From positions 620,001 to 684,000 of the forward strand of contig OY782679.1 in the NCBI GenBank assembly GCA_963678055.1: a stretch of DNA of 64,000 nt. Reading direction: 5' to 3'. This document shows positions 17,042-23,984 of the stretch, in pieces. The notes beneath the pieces are model-generated. The model worked only from the letters and a program-made list of their open reading frames with translations. It did no database searches and had not been told where the DNA came from. The translations under genes were made by a program, and so were the position numbers. Positions within the stretch are counted from its first letter, which is position 1. Every line of letters begins with the position of its first letter. This DNA comes from CAXXOK01 sp963678055. Its GTDB lineage: Bacteria; Bacillota; Clostridia; Christensenellales; Aristaeellaceae.

Positions 17042-17061
17042 GGTCCCCTTTCGGGGGATCC
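17042..17061 (+). promoter_or_regulatory. Intercistronic hairpin between tusA and the second YedE half
   Basis: GGTCCCC, loop TTTC, GGGGGATCC forms a compact hairpin without a T-run. It is more likely an mRNA-stabilising or processing element that lets the small TusA be made in excess than a full terminator. Confidence 0.4.
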
Positions 17062-17088
17062 TGCCGGAAAAAGAAAGGTAGTGGCACA

Positions 17089-17637
17089 TTGAAGAAAGTA
17101 TGGGAGAACATCAGTAAAAACAGATATTATAAAATGGTTTTCAAAAATCCATTTACCTACATTACCGGTGCGGTGCTTCTCTCCATCACGCAGATCGCCT
17201 TATTCGCGTATTCGGGAAATCCCTGGGGTGTGTCGGGAACCTTGGCAAACTGGGGAGCCTGGATCTATCAGCTGTTTGGCGGAAACGTAGAGAAATGGTA
17301 CTATTTTTCCTCTTCCGGGGCGCAGAATACGCTCAATGCGGGGATCTTGAACCACAGCGGCACCATGCTCAACGTTGGTATTATCGGCGGCGCACTGCTG
17401 GCAACACTGCTTGCTTCGCAGTTTAAGTGGAAGAAGATCAAATCCGTCAAGCAGGTCATCGCGGCCGTCCTGGGCGGGTTGCTGATGGGCTACGGCGCGC
17501 GCCTTGCCGCAGGGTGTAACATTGGCGCACTGTTTTCCGGTGTCGCGTCCCTGTCTCTGTCGGGCTGGGTATTCGCCGTCTTTTTGCTGGTCGGCGCGTG
17601 GATCGGAAGCAAAATGCTGGCAAAATTCTTTATGTAG
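17089..17637 (+). CDS. YeeE/YedE-type sulfur transporter, C-terminal half
   Basis: The start appears to be TTG at 17089, with AAAGGTAGTGG upstream. The 182-residue protein has about four or five helices and the second YedE cysteine motif, GARLAAGCNIGALFSGVASLSLSGW (Cys143). Together with the product of 16043 it would make one complete two-half transporter. Between the halves lies the carrier gene tusA, so import and hand-over are probably coupled. Confidence 0.85.
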   Translation: MKKVWENISKNRYYKMVFKNPFTYITGAVLLSITQIALFAYSGNPWGVSGTLANWGAWIYQLFGGNVEKWYYFSSSGAQNTLNAGILNHSGTMLNVGIIGGALLATLLASQFKWKKIKSVKQVIAAVLGGLLMGYGARLAAGCNIGALFSGVASLSLSGWVFAVFLLVGAWIGSKMLAKFFM

Positions 17638-17677
17638 ACATCGTATCGATTGAAATTGCTATATCACCCGGATCAGG

Positions 17678-17715
17678 AAAACCGTGATGCGGATGCAAAC
17701 GCTCACGGTTTCTCT
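17678..17715 (+). terminator. Hairpin between YedE and the flavoprotein gene
   Basis: A perfect AAACCGTGA/TCACGGTTT stem with a 15-base loop ends in TCTCT rather than a T-run. It may reduce rather than stop transcription into the downstream flavoprotein gene. Confidence 0.4.
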
Positions 17716-17792
17716 ATGAAATCAGGCTGATTCCAGCATGGCCAACCGAAACGAAAATGATGCACGGACTCTGATGAAAAGGAACGGAGACT

Positions 17793-19016
17793 ATGGAAAA
17801 GAAGATTGAGAATTACGATGTCGTCATTATCGGCGGCGGTGCAGCCGGGATGACTGCGGGTATTTATTGCGGGCGCGCAAGGCTGAAAACCCTGATTATC
17901 GAAAAAGCGCTGGTCGGCGGACTGGCGACCTATACAAACGAAATCGAAAACTATCCGGGATTCCCGGAAGGCAGCACCGGTCTGGGCTTGATGGAGTTGT
18001 TCCATAAACAGGCAAAGAGATTCGGCGTAAAGTTCAAGCTGACCGACGTACGCAATGTGAAGTTGGAAGGCGATGACAAGGTTGTGGAAACCTTCCGCAA
18101 CGAGTATCACTGTAAAGTCGTGATTATCGCATCCGGCGGCAAACCCCGCCTGACCGGCGCTAAGGGTGAGGATAAATACCTCTACGACAAAGGCATTTCC
18201 TTCTGCGCAACCTGCGACGCGGCCGCCAATACCGATAAAACGGTTATGGTCATCGGCAGCGGCGATGCAGCCATCGAAGAGGGCATGTTCCTGACCAAGT
18301 TTGCCAAAAAGGTCATCGTGTCGGTTCTGCATGACGAAGGCATCATGGACTGCAACGAAATCGCCAAGGGCGAGTGCATGCGCAACGAGAAAATGGAGTT
18401 CATGTGGAACACCACCGTGGACGAGTTCAAAGGCGATGAGCACCTGACGCACGTCGCCCTGAAAAACACCAAGACCGGCGATGTGACGGACGTTGCGGTT
18501 GACACTTGCTTTATCTTCATCGGCTATGTGCCCAATACCGAGATTTTTAAGGGCATGATCGATATGACCCGCGGCGGCTATGTCATGACAAACGAGCGCA
18601 TGGAAACGCGGATTCCCGGCGTATTCTGCGCAGGCGATGTGCGTGACAAGTTCCTTAAGCAGGTTGCCACGGCAGTTGGCGACGGTGCGATCGCGGGCTA
18701 TGCAGCAGAGAAATACATTGCCGAAAGCGAAACGTTTGCCCACCAGATCATGGGCACCGACCGCCGGATTGTGTATGTGTACAATGCGGCAAGCGCGGAA
18801 GACCGTAAAATGCTGACGGAGATGGAAGAGTACGGACAGTGCTGCTGCGACCTGATGCTCAAGAAGGTCGACGTCTACAAATCCAACGGTATTGCCCAGC
18901 GACTGGGCGTTGATCAGGTTCCCTGTGTGGCCTACATCCGGGACAACCAGGTCATCGGCTGTGTATCCTGCGGCGACATCAACACCGAAAGCATTAACGA
19001 ACTGGTGAAAAAGTAA
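17793..19016 (+). CDS. Thioredoxin-reductase-like flavoprotein with a C-terminal thioredoxin-like domain
   Basis: The 407-residue protein begins with an FAD Rossmann motif (VVIIGGGAAGMTAGIY). It has the dithiol SFCATCD (Cys138, Cys141), a second nucleotide fold (VMVIGSGDAAIEEGMFL) and the FAD-binding ending GVFCAGDVRDKFLKQVATAVGDGAIAG. Up to about residue 315 it is a normal thioredoxin reductase. The last 85 residues add a thioredoxin-like module with an unusual triple cysteine, EYGQCCCDLM, and a cis-proline-like VPCVAYI plus CVSCGD. It follows the YedE-TusA genes, so it may reduce the persulfide on TusA using NAD(P)H. That substrate is inferred. Confidence 0.85.
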   Translation: MEKKIENYDVVIIGGGAAGMTAGIYCGRARLKTLIIEKALVGGLATYTNEIENYPGFPEGSTGLGLMELFHKQAKRFGVKFKLTDVRNVKLEGDDKVVETFRNEYHCKVVIIASGGKPRLTGAKGEDKYLYDKGISFCATCDAAANTDKTVMVIGSGDAAIEEGMFLTKFAKKVIVSVLHDEGIMDCNEIAKGECMRNEKMEFMWNTTVDEFKGDEHLTHVALKNTKTGDVTDVAVDTCFIFIGYVPNTEIFKGMIDMTRGGYVMTNERMETRIPGVFCAGDVRDKFLKQVATAVGDGAIAGYAAEKYIAESETFAHQIMGTDRRIVYVYNAASAEDRKMLTEMEEYGQCCCDLMLKKVDVYKSNGIAQRLGVDQVPCVAYIRDNQVIGCVSCGDINTESINELVKK

Positions 19017-19043
19017 TAACTTATCCTATACCAGTAACAGGAT

Positions 19044-19078
19044 AAAGCAGGAGAGACATTTACGTCTCTCCTGCTTTT
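19044..19078 (+). terminator. Terminator of the YedE-TusA-flavoprotein operon
   Basis: AAAGCAGGAGAGAC, a six-base loop, then GTCTCTCCTGCTTTT: a 14-base perfect stem ending in Ts. The roughly 140 bases after it up to the MATE gene show nothing recognisable. Confidence 0.85.
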
Positions 19079-19222
19079 GTGTATCGGTATAATGGATGCG
19101 TTTATGCTTTAGTAAACACATGGATAGCCAGCCGATTGACGAGGTGTTGGCCGCCCATCCGGCGCGAAGCTCCTTGAACGCATCAGGGTTTCGGTGGGGT
19201 CTTGTACAGCCTGATGTGAAGC

Positions 19223-20587
19223 TTATCGTGGGGTTTTGGAAAACTCAAACTTTATCCAGATCAGTGCAATCACAACGGAGAGCACATCAGCAATCGGGAA
19301 TGAGATCCAAAGACCGGTCAGCCCCGCCAGGTTTGTCAGTACGATAGAAACCGGAATCAAAACTAAAACCTGGCGTGACAGCGAGATAATGATAGAAGGG
19401 ATAACCTTGCCAATGCCCAGGAAATACATAGCACTGACTACGCTGAAGGTTGCAAGCGGTAACGCGCAATACATGATCCGCAGCGGCAGTATCCCGGCAC
19501 TAATCAACGATGCATCGCCAGTAAAGAATGACAATACGGTTTCCGGGAATAGGATCACAGCTGCGGCAATCACAGCTGTGATCGCAAAAGCGCTGACCAT
19601 AGCCGTTTTAAAGCTTTCTTTGATGCGCTTATAATCTTTCAATCCGTAATTGTAGCCTACGATGGGCATAAATCCCTGGGCAATGCCAATCAGCGGTGTG
19701 ATGAGGAATAGTAAGAGTTTATTCAGAATACCGAAAATTGCCAGCAGTGATGTAACCGCATTCCCGCCAAAGCTGTTAAGCAGGTTATTGACTACAATAA
19801 TCGTAATGGATGCACCAATTTCTTGTAAAAATGCGGGGGTGCCCAAAGCAACAATTTCCCCAATCAACTTGAACTTCACTTGGATGAAATCAGTTACTTT
19901 TGGTTTGATTGCAGTGACGCTTGAGAATTGAAAGAACAATACGATCACCAAGGACAAGCCCTGGCTGATGACCGTTGCAATCGCAGCGCCCGATACACCC
20001 ATATCCCAAACCAGGATAAATAACGGGTCCAGCGCTAGGTTGAACAATGCACCGGCAACCAGTTGTACCATAGCCAGCTCCGGTTTGCCCTGTGCCATCA
20101 GAAGATTGCCGCCTGCAACAGCCAGCAGGATAAAAACAGAGCCGGGAATGATAATTTGCAGATAGTCTTTGGCATAGGCAATGGTTTCGGTATTTGCGCC
20201 CAGCCCGGCAATCACGCTGTCTAAAAAAGGCATCGAGCTAAGCACAACCACGCCATACAGTACAATCCCGATAAAATAGGCCATACCGATCGTTTGTCCG
20301 GCTTTCTGGGTATCGTTTGCACCTAAAGCTCTGGATATGACCGATGATCCGCCCAATCCGACCAAAATACCCAGCGAGTTGATCATCAGTTGGATGGAAA
20401 AGCCAATGCTGATGCCGGCTATACCCAGTTCGCCAACGCGTCTGCCGATAAAAATCGTATCAACGACATTGTAAACGGCGGAGATCATGATCGCTATAAT
20501 GACCGGGAACGACATGATGAAAATGAGTTTCCCCATTTTTTCCTGTGAAAACAGCCGTTTTGTTTTCTCGTCAAATGAAAATTCCAT
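19223..20587 (-). CDS. MATE-family efflux transporter
   Basis: The 454-residue protein has twelve predicted helices in two halves. It has the MATE hallmarks: PVIIAIMISAVYNVVDTIFIGR at the start, GIGFS-like helix 2, GGSSVISRALGAND near 75-92 and the mirrored second half with NYGLKDYKRIKESF. It is of the NorM/MepA type and would export cationic compounds with Na+ or H+. It is the last gene of a MerR-SDR-MATE unit whose sequence looks AT-richer than the sulfur genes on either side, which suggests separate origin. Confidence 0.88.
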   Translation of the reverse strand: MEFSFDEKTKRLFSQEKMGKLIFIMSFPVIIAIMISAVYNVVDTIFIGRRVGELGIAGISIGFSIQLMINSLGILVGLGGSSVISRALGANDTQKAGQTIGMAYFIGIVLYGVVVLSSMPFLDSVIAGLGANTETIAYAKDYLQIIIPGSVFILLAVAGGNLLMAQGKPELAMVQLVAGALFNLALDPLFILVWDMGVSGAAIATVISQGLSLVIVLFFQFSSVTAIKPKVTDFIQVKFKLIGEIVALGTPAFLQEIGASITIIVVNNLLNSFGGNAVTSLLAIFGILNKLLLFLITPLIGIAQGFMPIVGYNYGLKDYKRIKESFKTAMVSAFAITAVIAAAVILFPETVLSFFTGDASLISAGILPLRIMYCALPLATFSVVSAMYFLGIGKVIPSIIISLSRQVLVLIPVSIVLTNLAGLTGLWISFPIADVLSVVIALIWIKFEFSKTPR

Positions 20588-20598
20588 ACATTCACCCC

Positions 20599-21402
20599 CT
20601 AAGTCAGGTCGTTTAAAAACGCCTGCAGTTTTTCGGAATCGTCTGGACCCAGATAGCTTTCGATGGGCCCTTTTGCCTGAGCTTGGTTATAATACCAGCC
20701 GCTTTTCACCCTATCGGCCAGGGCAACATCAGCAATTTTCGCCGCTGCGCTTGCTGGTTTTTCTAAGAATAAATTCATGAAATTCATGAAAATAGTCGGA
20801 TAGTCTCGAAAAGCGCTGCTGGCGACCACGCCCGGATGCAGTGCAATTACATCCATACTCTTACCATAGGCTGCATACCACTGTGTACTCAGCGCCAAGT
20901 TGGCTAATTTTGTATTACAGTAGACCTGCTGCCCCTTATATTTCTTGGGATTGATCATATCCTCAAAATCCAAAGTGCCTTTTTTAAAGAGCTCCGATGT
21001 GATATTGATGATTCTGCGGATCGGCGTTCCGGCATCCAGCAGCCCTTGTGTCAGGCGATAGGCGGCCAGCAGATTAACGCTCATGGTCATCTCAACATTG
21101 TCTTGCGCCAGTTCTTTTTTCAGCTTTAATACACCGGCATTGTTGATGAGTACATCAATGGTGGTATTCATGTTAACAAGCGCAGTCACTGCGTTTTGGA
21201 TGTCATCAACACGGCTTAAATCCGCAGGAACCAGTTGAATCGTTTGCGGTCCATATGTCTGAACAAGGGTTTGGATGACCGCTTTGGTCTTTTGGCTGTC
21301 TCTTGCAATCACAATCACTTCGTGCCCTCTTGCGCACATCTCTTCCACAAGGGCCTTGCCAATGCCGCTATTGCCGCCTGTGATAACAATTTTCTTTTTC
21401 AT
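20599..21402 (-). CDS. Short-chain dehydrogenase/reductase
   Basis: The 267-residue enzyme has the NAD(P) motif TGGNSGIGKALVEEM at the start, NNAG near 87-90, a serine in NITSELF and the catalytic YxxxK in VYCNTKLA. It is a classical SDR of the retinol-dehydrogenase-like group. It lies one base after the MerR gene and 11 bases before the MATE gene, so all three are one transcript. Its substrate is unknown; with an efflux pump and MerR sensor it may modify the compound exported. Confidence 0.85.
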   Translation of the reverse strand: MKKKIVITGGNSGIGKALVEEMCARGHEVIVIARDSQKTKAVIQTLVQTYGPQTIQLVPADLSRVDDIQNAVTALVNMNTTIDVLINNAGVLKLKKELAQDNVEMTMSVNLLAAYRLTQGLLDAGTPIRRIINITSELFKKGTLDFEDMINPKKYKGQQVYCNTKLANLALSTQWYAAYGKSMDVIALHPGVVASSAFRDYPTIFMNFMNLFLEKPASAAAKIADVALADRVKSGWYYNQAQAKGPIESYLGPDDSEKLQAFLNDLT

Positions 21403-21403
21403 T

Positions 21404-22135
21404 TTATTCCTCTTTCTTCAGTAAGTGTTCAAAAAGCCACGCCTTCATGCGTTTTTCGCTGAATGCGCCCGGGGTGATTGTCGGATCGTTTTGCAGCATT
21501 TCAACGAGCATTTTAATCGTCTTTGTGATGGTCTGTTCGTTGATGTTGACAAAGTAGAGTCGGATGAATTGCGCAAACGTATCCGCTACGAACGCTGTGT
21601 TTTTCTCGCTCAAATCCGCAGTGAGCCCCAGAAGCTTAACCGCTTCATATAACGAGGCATGCGCGTCGTCGTTTACTGCACGCATGGTGTTTTGCACTTC
21701 TTCGGGTGTGAAATACTGCAATAGAACATCATTGTGATCCGACATCTGCAGCATTTCATAGACTGCAAATACATCCTTTTCCATGATGGTTTCGTTCTTG
21801 CTGTGACGACTTAGAATATGGGCAAGTTTCTTATCAATTTCCTGGAGCGATTCCAGTTTTGCCGCAATCGCTTTTTGTTGATATTTTAAAACATCAATCA
21901 GATTGACATCCGGATTTTGAATATACTTGCGGATATCCTGCAATGAGAAACCTAAGACTTTTAAGCCAAGCACGACTTGCAGTTTTTTCACATCATCGCT
22001 GTTATATGAGCGATGCCCATTGGCAAGCATTTTACTGGGCTTCAATAAATCAATGGTGTCGTAATAGCGCAAGGTTCGGATGCTGATTCCGGCTAATTTT
22101 GCGACTTCGCCTATCTTATAGGTCCGCATGATCAT
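21404..22135 (-). CDS. MerR-family regulator of the SDR-MATE unit
   Basis: The 243-residue protein starts with a MerR winged helix (YKIGEVAKLAGISIRTLRYYDTIDLLKPS, then HRSYNSDDVKKLQ), a long dimerisation helix near 85-110, and a C-terminal effector domain of about 130 residues like TipA-type or multidrug-sensing members. GGAAGGAG precedes ATG 2135 bases past 20 kb (22135). It is the first gene of the unit and is expected to control its own promoter (22159-22189), which has the stretched spacer MerR proteins need. Confidence 0.87.
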   Translation of the reverse strand: MIMRTYKIGEVAKLAGISIRTLRYYDTIDLLKPSKMLANGHRSYNSDDVKKLQVVLGLKVLGFSLQDIRKYIQNPDVNLIDVLKYQQKAIAAKLESLQEIDKKLAHILSRHSKNETIMEKDVFAVYEMLQMSDHNDVLLQYFTPEEVQNTMRAVNDDAHASLYEAVKLLGLTADLSEKNTAFVADTFAQFIRLYFVNINEQTITKTIKMLVEMLQNDPTITPGAFSEKRMKAWLFEHLLKKEE

Positions 22136-22158
22136 CTCAACTCCTTCCTGTATAGTCT

Positions 22159-22189
22159 ATTATAAAACATTACGTAACGTAAGGTTCAA
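22159..22189 (-). promoter_or_regulatory. MerR-type promoter with a 19-base spacer
   Basis: On the reverse strand TTGAAC (22189-22184) and TATAAT (22164-22159) are 19 bases apart. The spacer holds the dyad CTTACGTTACGTAATG. The over-long spacer with a central palindrome is the signature of MerR-controlled promoters, where the regulator untwists DNA to bring the two boxes into register. Confidence 0.75.
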
Positions 22190-22369
22190 GCGTTTTTTTA
22201 AATTTTATTTTTAGGTATGGGATCAGCGCTCCTATCGGGCATATACGACGATGGTTTCATTTCGTTACCTTCGTGGGTATTATACTTATAGGATCTTGCG
22301 TTGCAATGGGTATGTGTTACATGCCTACGGGCAAACTAGCGTTGCGAGCGAAGGCGCAAACAAAGCACC

Positions 22370-22397
22370 TTGACAGCTGCTTCTTATGGTATACTAT
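22370..22397 (+). promoter_or_regulatory. Promoter of the DUF2892 gene
   Basis: TTGACA at 22370-22375 is followed 16 bases later by TACTAT (22392-22397), overlapping a TATACT. The rest of the 348-base gap between 22136 and 22483, apart from the MerR promoter, shows nothing I can name. Confidence 0.45.
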
Positions 22398-22483
22398 TGA
22401 GTAAGAAAAGCTGAAGAAAGCGACATTGCAACTGCATGACCGAAGAATATAAGCAATCACACCGTGAAAAGGAGAGTATCCGC

Positions 22484-22687
22484 ATGAAGAAAAACATGGG
22501 AAACACTGATAGATGGGTTCGCATTATACTGGGAATTGGCCTGGTGGCCGTTCTACTCTTTGTCCAAAGCGCGTGGCGCTGGGTCGGCCTGCTGGGCATC
22601 GTACTCATCCTAACGTCGCTGGTCGGCTTCTGCCCGCTGTATGTGCCCTTTGGCATTAACACCAACAAAGGCGGCAAGGCGGAGTAA
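22484..22687 (+). CDS. Small membrane protein, DUF2892 family
   Basis: Start chosen at ATG 22484, because AAAAGGAG lies eight bases before it. The 67-residue product reads MKKNMGNTDRWVRIILG, one helix, RW, then a second helix and a GFCPLYVPFGINT ending. This is the DUF2892 (YgaP C-terminal) pattern: two membrane helices with a conserved Cys-Pro at the end of the second. In YgaP the same module is fused to a rhodanese, which fits the sulfur-handling genes nearby. It is followed by its own terminator. Confidence 0.8.
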   Translation: MKKNMGNTDRWVRIILGIGLVAVLLFVQSAWRWVGLLGIVLILTSLVGFCPLYVPFGINTNKGGKAE

Positions 22688-22707
22688 ACCCCGAAAAAGC
22701 GTGCTGA

Positions 22708-22741
22708 CAAACCCCCTGTACACAATGACACAGGGGGTTTG
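22708..22741 (+). terminator. Terminator after the DUF2892 gene
   Basis: CAAACCCCCTGT pairs with ACAGGGGGTTTG around a ten-base loop, 20 bases after the stop codon. Confidence 0.75.
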
Positions 22742-22761
22742 CCGTAGGCTGATTGGCAGAC

Positions 22762-22794
22762 TTGTTAAAACAATAACGTATGTGACAAAGTCAC
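22762..22794 (+). promoter_or_regulatory. Two palindromes upstream of trxA
   Basis: TTGTTA-N6-TAACGT (22762-22779) resembles the ATTGTTA-N6-TAACAAT site before the rhodanese pair. Directly after it, GTGAC-AAA-GTCAC (22782-22794) is a second, perfect palindrome. Both would be suited to Crp/Fnr-family dimers, and one such regulator is encoded just downstream (23267). Confidence 0.4.
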
Positions 22795-22854
22795 GGACAT
22801 GGTATGGGGCAGGTGATATACTGCAAACGTACACCCAATAAGGAGGATATAAAA

Positions 22855-23166
22855 ATGGCAGTTGTAACCTTAACGAAACAGAATTTTGAAACGGAAGTCA
22901 TGCAGTCGGATAAGCCCGTATTGATCGATTTCTGGGCAGCCTGGTGTGGCCCGTGCCGCATGGTATCGCCCATCGTGGATGAGATCGCCGCGGAAGAACC
23001 CACTGTGAAAGTCGGCAAGGTGGATGTGGATTCCAACCCTGAGCTGGCACAGAAGTTCGGCGTCATGAGCATCCCGACCCTGATTGTCATGAAAGATGGC
23101 AAAGTCGACCAGCGTGTGGTCGGTGCCCGGCCCAAAGCGGCCATCAAGGAATTGCTCGGCCTGTAA
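22855..23166 (+). CDS. trxA: Thioredoxin
   Basis: Start chosen at ATG 22855, preceded by AAGGAGGATAT. The 103-residue protein is a classical thioredoxin: active site FWAAWCGPCRM (Cys31, Cys34), the buried aspartate in VLIDFW and the cis-proline in SIPTLIV. It reduces protein disulfides and persulfides in the cytoplasm. Its position between a YgaP-like membrane protein and a CoA-disulfide-reductase-like enzyme suggests a role in sulfur redox besides general duties. Confidence 0.93.
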   Translation: MAVVTLTKQNFETEVMQSDKPVLIDFWAAWCGPCRMVSPIVDEIAAEEPTVKVGKVDVDSNPELAQKFGVMSIPTLIVMKDGKVDQRVVGARPKAAIKELLGL

Positions 23167-23204
23167 TCGCAGGTTTCGGCGTTTCCGGCTTGCGTAGACA
23201 AACT

Positions 23205-23234
23205 AAAGGTAGCCGCAGTTTTACGGCTACCTTT
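23205..23234 (+). terminator. Terminator after trxA
   Basis: AAAGGTAGCCG, loop, CGGCTACCTTT. It lies between the converging trxA and Crp/Fnr genes and can serve both directions. Confidence 0.75.
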
Positions 23235-23266
23235 GGACTGTCCCGGATAAGGCCGTGATTACTTGT

Positions 23267-23938
23267 TTATAAAAGCTTTCGTAGCTTTTGTTTATCCAGA
23301 ATTTCTACACCGCCGCGGTGGACGGCAACAATGCCTTCCTTGGCAAAGTATTTCAGCATGCGGCTGACCACTTCCCGCGCGCTGCCAACATACCGGGCAA
23401 TCTGCTCGTGGGTCATGGTCAGGTTATCAACACCTGTTTTTGCCGTCTCATCCAGCAGGAAAATAGCCAGTCGACGGTCGAAACTCATAAATAGGATTTG
23501 TTCCATCGCCCACATCACATCGGAAAAGCGTTCGGTAACCGAGCGCAGGGCGAAGTTTTCAACATAGATGTTGTGCTCCATGACCCGTGAGAAGGTTTGT
23601 GAATCAATCAGGCACAGCTCGGTGGCATTCACCGCTTCGATGAACAGGTCAAACGTAATGCTGTTGAGTAGGCACGATGCCGACAGCATACAGACCTCGC
23701 CGCCGACCAGGCGGAACAGCGTAACTTCCTTCCCCTCCTCGGAGAGGATATAGGCGCGTAGTTCGCCGGACTTGATTAACAAGACACCAACACAGTCGTT
23801 GCTGCCGGAATGGATGGTCTCTCCCGGCAAGAAGGCTTGACTGCGCACCTGCTGGGTTAGCAGGGCGGTGTCCTCATCATTTAGCTGGTTCCAAAACGGG
23901 AACATGGATTGTACGAATGCGAGTTCCGATGCTTGCAT
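23267..23938 (-). CDS. Crp/Fnr-family transcriptional regulator
   Basis: The 223-residue protein has an N-terminal cyclic-nucleotide-like beta barrel (about 20-120, GETIHSGSNDCVGVLLIKSGELRAYI), a dimer helix and a C-terminal Crp-type helix-turn-helix (MTHEQIARYVGSAREVVSRMLKYFAKEGIV, about 176-205). There is no N-terminal cysteine cluster like FNR, so it does not bind a 4Fe-4S centre in that way. It is divergent from the CoA-disulfide-reductase/rhodanese gene with only 46 bases between starts, so it very likely controls that gene. The palindromes at 9165 and 22762 are candidate targets. Confidence 0.87.
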   Translation of the reverse strand: MQASELAFVQSMFPFWNQLNDEDTALLTQQVRSQAFLPGETIHSGSNDCVGVLLIKSGELRAYILSEEGKEVTLFRLVGGEVCMLSASCLLNSITFDLFIEAVNATELCLIDSQTFSRVMEHNIYVENFALRSVTERFSDVMWAMEQILFMSFDRRLAIFLLDETAKTGVDNLTMTHEQIARYVGSAREVVSRMLKYFAKEGIVAVHRGGVEILDKQKLRKLL

Positions 23939-23984
23939 AGTTCACCTCACAACTCTATTCTACCATAACAGAGGAGGATTTCAC

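Noticed and set aside
17703..18743. Long minus-strand reading frame opposite the thioredoxin-reductase-like gene
   Set aside because: No ribosome binding site and His/Ala/Gly-rich shadow composition, while the plus strand has full FAD and dithiol motifs.
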